Positions 16,894-21,852 of a DNA stretch of 21,852 bases are shown one piece after another. Within the stretch, counting starts at the first letter, position 1. Each line of letters begins with the position of its first letter. The translations under genes and the position numbers were made by a program. The notes beneath the pieces are model-generated. The model searched no databases and was not told the DNA's origin. It saw nothing but the letters and a program-made list of their open reading frames with translations. Source of the DNA: Haplomitrium mnioides (lineage: Eukaryota > Marchantiophyta > Haplomitriopsida > Calobryales); contig JBNGIS010033697.1 of NCBI GenBank assembly GCA_049999725.1, positions 1-21,852 on the forward strand, read 5' to 3'.

Positions 16894-17025
16894 TGATTAG
16901 TACAAAGCAGTGCAGGAAAAAAATTGAATGTGCAGCAGTTCAAGCTGCTCTTGTCAATACTCGTAGAGAAGTCTGCTTCACCTGCCTGAATTCAATCGGC
17001 CTTAGTTTTAGAGCTGGGCGCCCAT
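16894..17025 (+). other. Unassigned filler between inverted LINE C parts
   Basis: About 130 bases matching no other part of the window. One plus frame is open (KQCRKKIECAAVQAALVNTR onward), but it is too short to call a gene and I recognise no family. It could be junction filler copied from elsewhere or an uncaptured part of LINE C. Confidence 0.35.
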
Positions 17026-17114
17026 AGAAACCCAGCACATTGCTGGTATTGTTATGAGCATATAAATCAGAGGAAGGAATACTTATCGCATCGTCATTGG
17101 AAACACATTTCAGT
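17026..17114 (+). mobile_element. LINE C2, 3' end in plus orientation
   Basis: GCCCATAGAAACCCAGCACA followed by TTGCTGGTATTGT matches LINE C1 from about 13728 and encodes the RNPAHCWYC motif. The match runs to about 17114 with more divergence and continues into the leader-like DNA without a break. Confidence 0.8.
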
Positions 17115-17533
17115 TGTTTCATTTGTATCCTGTTTTGTGCATTCAAGGGAGAGTTGCGTGTCAAAGGAAAGTAGTCGTTTTTCTCATCAAGGGCAGAATC
17201 GGGACTCAGCAGCAACTCATTTCCTGCAATCAAAGCACCTGACGAACAGCCTCCTGTTTTTCGTGCCTAGAAGGGAAGTCGTGAGGCAATCATGTTTTGG
17301 GTGTGGGAGGAGGTCACGAGTCTGCTATCAAGCAGAACAGCATCGCGATCTTCTTTTCTGAACCTGCTGTTGAGGAGGGGAGATTGGCGACATCCCTGCG
17401 CTCACGAATCTGTTGTCATACAAACCCTTTGTGGAGCTAACGTTTTTCTTCTTCCTCCTTCTTTCGACTCTCAGCTATTGTGGATTTTCGCTGCTGCATC
17501 ATCATGTACAGGAGTTGATATTTCCAACAGGTT
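17115..17533 (+). other. Copia leader upstream of a gag start
   Basis: No gene. Collinear by eye with 13804-14385 (see there). It ends TTTTCGCTGCTGCATCATCA, TTGATATTTCCAACAGGTT and then the gag ATG at 17534. I looked for a tRNA-Met type primer binding site (TGGTATCAGAGC) and for LTR ends and saw neither. Confidence 0.55.
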
Positions 17534-17665
17534 ATGGACCCACAAGTGATGGTGGATAGAAGTGTTGGTAACTCCAGCATGTATTCCATAGAGAAATTTG
17601 AAAGTGCAGATTTTCTGGACTGGAAGGCCACGATGCAACTAATCCTTGAGCTAAAGGGATTATGG
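17534..17665 (+). pseudogene. copia gag N-terminal fragment
   Basis: The ATG at 17534 opens MDPQVMVDRSVGNSSMYSIE, KFESADFLDWKATMQLIL, ELKGLWR. This is the start of a copia gag and is close to copia-3 gag on the minus strand (MNSIEKFEG, DWKAKMQLILELNGFWR). After about 44 codons the frame runs straight into LINE ORF2-type sequence, so gag is cut off. The longer open frame to 18148 is a chimera, not a gene. Confidence 0.82.
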
Positions 17666-17898
17666 AGAAAACATACATACTGGGAGAAAACATCTGCTGT
17701 TTGGATCAGCCCCCGACCCAAGCTGCAAGGGTGGGATGTGGGCACCAACTGGAAATGGGCAGAAAAAGATACAGTCTTGAAATTCCTAGGTATTCCGTTC
17801 AGCCTTCAAAGTGGTCTACTAGCAATTAAGAACATCGTGGTGGACAGAATCAGGTCAGGAAGACTGCGAATCGTCAATCAAATCCTTCTGGGATCCAT

Positions 17899-17915
17899 CT
17901 GGTACTTTGCTTCTT
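17899..17915 (+). repeat. Left target-site duplication of LINE B5
   Basis: CTGGTACTTTGCTTCTT, repeated exactly at 17989-18005. Removing the insert plus one copy restores the ORF2 reading SIWYFASCW. Confidence 0.95.
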
Positions 17916-17988
17916 TTTTTTTTTTTTTTTTGACCGAAAGCAAACAACTTTATTTACTTTCAAGCAACAAGGATACAACCGCGGCCAG
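17916..17988 (-). mobile_element. LINE B5: 73-bp family-B tail with perfect 17-bp target duplication
   Basis: The insert is a T tract (17916-17931), GACCGAAAGCAAACAACTTT, ATTTACTTTCAAGCAACAAG and GATACAACCGCGGCCAG. That is only the last 55-60 bases of the family-B 3' end plus poly(A), in minus orientation. It lies in the ORF2 fragment of B6, antisense to it. The exact duplication and the poly(A) mark a target-primed reverse transcription event that stopped almost at once. Confidence 0.95.
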
Positions 17989-18005
17989 CTGGTACTTTGC
18001 TTCTT
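17989..18005 (+). repeat. Right target-site duplication of LINE B5
   Basis: Exact 17-base partner of 17899-17915. Confidence 0.95.
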
Positions 18006-18369
18006 GCTGGGCAAGGGGGATTTCCCCCCTTAAAGAAATCAAACAGCTGGTGAGAAATTTCCTTTGGTCAGGAAACGGGGAAAACTGGAGAGCTCCGGTG
18101 GCGTGGGAAACATGTGTGAAGAGGAAGAAAGAAGGGGTTTGGGACTGAAAGGCTCAAAATGAAGAGAAAAGAGAAAAAATTCTTGAAGCCTTTGACAGAA
18201 CATGGGGAGCAAGGCATTTGCTTTGTATCCGTGATGAGGACTCAGTTTACTGGAATTTGGATGTTAGTAGTAATCTGGATTGAGGGCATTGGGCTGTTGT
18301 TATTTTCTAGGCTAGATCCCGAAAGGGATTGATTGGTTGTTGGTTTTTGCCGCTCGCCCCTAGATGCTT

Positions 18370-18909
18370 GCTTGAGGCCATATATAATGCCTTGTTATCT
18401 GCACACAAAGCATTCCTTCCTCTCACAACAAATTCTTCCGGCTGCTGCATATAGATCTCTCACTCAAGATGTCCATTCAAGAACTCTATCTTGACATCCA
18501 CTTGAGGTGCTTTCCAGTCCATCATTGCAGCAATAGCCAACAGACACCTGATGGAAGAAAGAAACTTTGCAACTGGTGCAAAGGTTCCTGTGCACCCCAC
18601 CCCAGTCATCTGTGAAAATCGTTTGGCAACCAGCCTTGTCTTGTAATTTTCCACAGACCCATTAACTTGGTACTTGACCTTGAGTACCCACTTACACCCC
18701 ATGGCTTTCTTCCCCTTGGGGAACTTGGTTTGGAGTTCAGGTCTGGTTTCATGGAGTGAATCAACTCCATAGAAAACCACCTCCCATGCCTGGGTATCCT
18801 CCCTGAACGACGCCTCCTTTGGTGTTACTGGATCATCTCCATGGCCACATTGATTCCCAATGTTTCTGGCACTGCCAGATCCATTGTCACTGGCTGTTTG
18901 CTCAGCCAA
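18370..18909 (-). pseudogene. copia-3 integrase-RT linker and RT N-terminal part
   Basis: The frame 18909-18460 gives a low-complexity linker, then WEVVFYGVDSLHETRPELQT, GCKWVLKVKYQVNGSVENYK, TRLVAKRFSQMTGVGC, FAPVAKFLSSIRCLLAIAAM and the catalytic Asp in QVDVKIEFLNGHLE. A stop follows where the family reads EEIYM; the next bases still encode IYMQQPEEFVV and a frameshifted LYGLKQAS-like stretch before LINE B6 cuts it at 18357. Defective and truncated. Confidence 0.85.
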
Positions 18910-19078
18910 CTAGAAGGCTTGGCAGAACGTTCTCTTCTTCCACAAATGTCCTCTCATATACCACTGGTACTCCCACTGCTGGAATGATTTCTAGCATTGT
19001 CACCGATTTCAGATTCAGTCCCAGATGTGAGGTGCCTGGCACGTCACTTGTGTACTTCACCATTATCTCACTTGTGTA

Positions 19079-19102
19079 ATTCTATTCTATTCTATTCTAT
19101 TT
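19079..19102 (+). repeat. ATTCT microsatellite in copia-3
   Basis: Four to five ATTCT units in the linker of copia-3, the complement of the AATAG tract at 9352-9411. Confidence 0.85.
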
Positions 19103-19109
19103 GGAGATC

Positions 19110-19960
19110 CCAACCTGGTCCTTTGCCAATTGCAGGTGACTTGCTTGTCAGACCCTCTGACAATCATCAAACACTACTTCCTGACCCCTGATTATCTGGT
19201 TTGTCTCACAATAGAACAGCCTGTACCCCTTGCAGTTCTTGCCAATATCTCAGAAACACACACTTGACGGTTTTTGATTGCAATTTCCCTCACAGTTCTT
19301 GAGGTACTAATGCATATAGCCAGAAATTCTGAGATGTGAAACATCAGGCTACTTACCTGACCACGCTTCCTCTGGTGTCATATTGCCCACAGCCTTGGTG
19401 TAACGATTCCTGAGGAAGACTGCTGTGTTCACAGGCTTGGCCTAGAAAATCCTCTGGATGTACCTTGCAGAGAAAATGCTTCCTTGCATTCTCCATGATC
19501 GTCCTGTACATCCTTCCTGCCACACCGTTCTGTGATGGAGAAACCCCTGCTGTGAGTTGTGCTTGATCCCAAGCTTTCTTGGATTGATCCATACTCTCTT
19601 AGAAAGCTTTGAACCCGTTGGACATATACTCCCTTCCCCATCTGTATGGAGTATGTTCACCATAATTTTCTTTGCTCTTTCTGAGCCCTCAAAACTATGA
19701 AACATAGAAAAGCAATCACTGATGGACTTGACATGTACAAATGATTTTCCATATTAGAAGTCAATGAAGAAACAACAGCTTTCTTCCTTTGATACATTAG
19801 CTACTAGTCCACAACTCCCACTGTCTGGACAGTCCAGTCCAGACACCATGCTTTTCTACCTCAAGGTGTTCAAACCTTGACCTGCAAATGTCCAAGCCTT
19901 TCATGCCACAAGTGGCACACTCCATGGATCCCTTACAGTCCAGTCTAGGACCCATGCCTT
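19110..19960 (-). pseudogene. copia-3 pre-integrase and integrase, heavily mutated
   Basis: Integrase motifs are scattered over several frames: SDCFSMFHSFEGSERAKK, NILHTDGEG (second catalytic Asp), LREYGSIQESLG, SPSQNGVAGRMYRTIMENAR, then KNCKGYRLFYCETNQIIRGQ and EVVFDD near 19170. In QNGVAGR the catalytic Glu of the usual QNGVAER is Gly, so the active site is destroyed. Upstream (about 19860-19960) a TCGMKGLDICRSRFEHLEV-like stretch is what remains of the pre-integrase zinc region. No piece is open for long. Confidence 0.78.
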
Positions 19961-19966
19961 TCTATC

Positions 19967-20827
19967 TCAGACATATTCTATGACATCATCTGACTCCTTG
20001 ATAGTAATATTGACCTGTTCCTTTGCCTGCTTGGCCTTGCCACCCTTTGCAAGTGTCTTCCCTTGATCCTTGGCTTTCTTGGGACAGTTTCTTGCATAGT
20101 GGCCAGGTTTGTCACAATAAAAACAATTTCCACTTGGTGAGTTACCCCACTTCTGGGACTTCCCACCTTGGAACTTCTTGGGCTCCTTGCCTCTTGTAAA
20201 CAAGGCAGAACTGTGTTCAGGTCCACCCAGATGCTCTTTCCTCCTGGTTTCTTCAGCCAAGAGCCTGGTACTTGCTTCATCCAATGTCAGGGTCCCTAGG
20301 TTGCTCTCCAATGAGTGCAACAACACATCATATGACTCTGATAAACTTGGCAGTAGGATTTGTACAAACATCTCCTCCTTGAGACCTGGGTTGATTGACA
20401 ACAACTGCTCTTCTAGATTCTTGACCTGTGCAGTGTGATCACCCATGCTGTTATCTTCTACAAATCTTAAATTCAGGAGCTTCCTCCACAAGTATGTGGC
20501 AGCAAAAGCCCGTCCTTGCTCATAAGCCTTCCTAAGGCTGTTCCAAACCTCACATGAAGTAGTGAGGTTCCTCAGTTGGGTAAATTGCTTTTTACCCAAG
20601 CTCAGGCAGATCAGAGTTTGAGCATGCCTATCTGCCTGGATCCACATTGCAATTTCCTCCTCAGTGGCATTCCTCTCACTGGGTTTAGGAAAGTCACCAT
20701 TCACATACCTCCAAAATCCATTTAGCTCAAGGATTAGTTGCATCTTAGCTTTCCAATCCAGAAAATGTGCACCTTCAAATTTTTCAATGGAATTCATGCT
20801 GGAGGTACCCACACTTGCATCACCCAT
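19967..20827 (-). CDS. copia-3 gag polyprotein, open
   Basis: A 286-codon frame from the ATG at 20827. I chose this start over the upstream one at 21025 because the codons before it encode leader DNA with a tandem repeat, and because MGDASVGTSSMNSIEKFEG matches the gag start at 17534. Order: N-terminal DWKAKMQLILELNGFWR (DUF4219-like), the copia gag (UBN2-type) body with WNSLRKAYEQ, LLNLRFVEDNSM and LLPSLSESYDVLLHSLES, then a basic linker and a CCHC knuckle at C235, C238, H243 and C248 (NCFYCDKPGHYARNC). Gag forms the virus-like particle that packages element RNA. The stop follows DVIEYV, after which pol is degraded. No disabling lesion was seen within gag. Confidence 0.9.
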   Translation of the reverse strand: MGDASVGTSSMNSIEKFEGAHFLDWKAKMQLILELNGFWRYVNGDFPKPSERNATEEEIAMWIQADRHAQTLICLSLGKKQFTQLRNLTTSCEVWNSLRKAYEQGRAFAATYLWRKLLNLRFVEDNSMGDHTAQVKNLEEQLLSINPGLKEEMFVQILLPSLSESYDVLLHSLESNLGTLTLDEASTRLLAEETRRKEHLGGPEHSSALFTRGKEPKKFQGGKSQKWGNSPSGNCFYCDKPGHYARNCPKKAKDQGKTLAKGGKAKQAKEQVNITIKESDDVIEYV

Positions 20828-20858
20828 AGAGGGTGGGGTGAGAGGAGGATTGAGCAAT

Positions 20859-20984
20859 GGGGTTTTTTCAAGAGCAAAATGTGGTGCTCTGCACAGTGAG
20901 TTAGTGTGGGAGAATATTCGTGGGGCATTTTCAAGAGCAAAGGAGGTGCTCTGCACAGTGAAAAAGTGTGGGAGAAAATAAGGA
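20859..20984 (-). repeat. 63-bp tandem repeat in the copia-3 leader
   Basis: Two units, 20859-20921 and 20922-20984, each with CAAGAGCAAA, GGTGCTCTGCACAGTGA and GTGTGGGAGAA. They lie 32-157 bases upstream of the gag ATG on the minus strand, in untranslated leader. Confidence 0.87.
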
Positions 20985-20989
20985 GAAGA

Positions 20990-21555
20990 GAGTCCCAAGA
21001 GAAAGCAGGAGACTGCCGAGCACACTGCAAGAGCGTTCTAAGGTGTGGTACGTGAAGCGGGTGAGAAGCTTAGGTTCCGGAGGCTGCAGGAGTCAGTTCG
21101 GCTATGTTGTTGACAGGTTCGTAATGGAATGGTGGGGCGAGTGATGAAGTAATGCAGCTCGCTATGAAGGTTGGATTGGTAGAAATATGCCGGGTGAGCT
21201 ACGAACAGACTACACGCAGGGCTGGAGAAAAATTCTGAGGCTGCGGAGTCAGTTCGGCGATAGAGATGACAGGTCCAGGAAGCTGCAGCTCATGTCTCTA
21301 AGCAAGCGGGCCGAGATTAGCAAGCTTCCAAATGGGGGTAAATGGGTGAATAGAGGAGAAAAAATTAGGCATTGTAACAAAGCTAGCCGGGAGTAGCAGA
21401 TAAAAGAAAGCAAGGGAGTGAAACGCCATGCCGGTGAGAAGCTAAGGTTCGGCGGAGGGAGTGGAAATAGGAGGAGAGAACTGAAGGGAAGGGTGCTGAC
21501 ACTAACATCAAGTTGCGTTGGCTTTGGTATCAAACCTCTCGTTAGTCCTTCAGTT
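20990..21555 (+). promoter_or_regulatory. 5' untranslated region of a LINE (and the copia-3 boundary)
   Basis: No gene on either strand that I can support. The right part leads to the LINE ORF1 ATG at 21556 and is presumably its 5' untranslated region. It contains repeated words: GTGAGAAGCTTAGGTTCCGG (about 21060) with GTGAGAAGCTAAGGTTCGGC (about 21435), and GAGTCAGTTCGGC near 21090 and 21247. Where copia-3 ends and this begins is not clear; no LTR end was seen. Confidence 0.5.
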
Positions 21556-21852
21556 ATGGCCACTTCAAGAGCTTGGGAGAAAGGATCTCCTTCTGGAGTG
21601 GATATGGTGGGGAGACCAGGCCATCCCCCAGTGTCTAGGATCACCTCCCAGCCAGGACCCTCTAAATGGCAGAAGACTCTCCCTAACCGAGATGTAGAGC
21701 TGGATGATAGCTGGACAGAAGCTACCTCTAGAGAGCTGGGAAAGTCTCTTGTGGTTGGACGGTTTCGAGGGTTTTTTCCAGGGCTGAAGGAACTGGAAGA
21801 ATGGCTGGGAAAAATCTGTCGGGCCTTGAACATCTCAGCCTCAGTTCTGAGG
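21556..21852 (+). CDS. LINE ORF1 protein, N-terminal part, running off the window
   Basis: The ATG at 21556 opens 99 codons with no stop to the window end. After a variable Pro/Ser-rich start, it reads LGKSLVVGRFRGFFPGLKEL then EEWLGKIC. This matches LLIGRFRSFFPGLKEISEWF of the A1 ORF1, the beginning of DUF4283. It is a related but distinct subfamily, with no lesion in the visible part. Whether it has an ORF2 lies beyond the window. Confidence 0.85.
   Translation, partial: MATSRAWEKGSPSGVDMVGRPGHPPVSRITSQPGPSKWQKTLPNRDVELDDSWTEATSRELGKSLVVGRFRGFFPGLKELEEWLGKICRALNISASVLR

Larger units (their letters stand above)
17666..18356 (+). mobile_element. LINE B6: L1-type ORF2 fragment, internally deleted and 3'-truncated
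   Basis: The left part (17666-18148, less the B5 insert) encodes the region after the RT palm of a plant L1-type ORF2: WEKTSAVWISPRPKLQGWDV, TVLKFLGIPFSLQSGLLAIK, GSIWYFASCWARGISPL and WRAPVAWETCVKRKK. At about 18147 it jumps to AAGGCTCAAAATGAAGAG and the family-B end, QNEEKREKIL to SVYWNLDVSSNLD, followed by the 3' untranslated region. It stops at GCCGCTCG (18356) without the rest of the stem or poly(A). The 18147-18356 part looks identical to B4. Copia-3 begins directly to its right. Confidence 0.8.
18357..20990 (-). mobile_element. copia-3 retrotransposon, minus strand (gag, integrase and RT parts)
   Basis: Reading the minus strand from the right: a leader with a 63-bp repeat, an open gag (20827-19967), a decayed pre-integrase region (about 19960-19860), a broken integrase (about 19800-19110), and an RT start (18909-18370) cut off by LINE B6. 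There are no LTRs, RNase H or YVDD box. An ATTCT microsatellite lies in the integrase-RT linker. It is related to the gag fragment at 17534 but is distinct from copia-1 and copia-2. Confidence 0.9.

Noticed and set aside
17534-18148. A 204-codon open frame as a single gene
   Set aside because: It is a chimera: copia gag start, LINE ORF2 fragment and an inserted LINE tail that happens to keep the frame.
21525-21536. TGGTATCAAACC as a copia primer binding site
   Set aside because: Only part of the usual TGGTATCAGAGC, no LTR end precedes it, and a LINE ORF1 rather than gag starts 20 bases later.
21249-21833. Minus-strand 194-codon ORF at the right end
   Set aside because: It is antisense to a LINE ORF1 start and its 5' untranslated region; the plus strand carries the recognisable DUF4283 motif.

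Overview
The window is nuclear DNA from a land plant with a large, repeat-rich genome. The evidence is plant-type Ty1/copia elements, plant L1-type LINEs (DUF4283 ORF1, zf-RVT ORF2 end), and a plant-type AAA ATPase gene split by GT-AG introns. I cannot name the species; introns this long suggest a fern, a gymnosperm or an early-diverging angiosperm, but that is inference.

Host gene. Four clean exons on the plus strand (8907-8979, 9079-9255, 15486-15608, 16435-16518) join in phase 0. They encode the linker and first half of an AAA+ domain, with Walker A (GPPGTGKT) and Walker B (VIFIDE), of the MSP1/ATAD1-like plant AAA family. The exon expected after Walker B is not in the window. The intron between the second and third exons is about 6.2 kb, and the one after Walker B is longer than 5.3 kb. 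Nearly everything else lies in or upstream of this gene's introns.

Transposon layout. 1-5081: a decayed copia pol (copia-1), split in its RT by a 2.87-kb LINE with a 15-bp target duplication (A1, 1754-4623). 5082-5768: a copia-leader-like stretch with an 87-bp tandem repeat and a perfect hairpin. 5769-6290: the 3' part of an L1-type LINE (family B). 6856-about 8700: a minus-strand relative of A1 (A2), carrying a short B tail. 9588-11098: an old B tail, a candidate LTR and a longer B copy. 11102-12320: a 64-bp integrase scrap, a copia-2 fragment and another B copy. 12340-14385: a third LINE type (family C, not L1) running into a copia-leader-like region. 14500-14946: an LTR scrap and a diverged B end. 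16135-18356: B tails, an inverted C fragment, a C 3' end, leader, gag start and a chimeric B LINE with a 73-bp B tail inside it. 18357-about 20990: minus-strand copia-3 with an open gag and broken integrase and RT. 20990-21852: the 5' end of another LINE whose ORF1 runs off the window.

Main ideas. A1 and A2 each keep a LINE ORF1 and a 3' tail but lack ORF2 (endonuclease and RT). Their tails resemble that of family B, which did have an ORF2. This looks like an ORF1-only, half-LINE family that borrows the machinery of a family-B-like partner. In addition, near-identical LINE copies lie in opposite orientation on either side of the host exons, which could pair in the pre-mRNA. No RNA genes, CRISPR arrays or bacterial features were seen.
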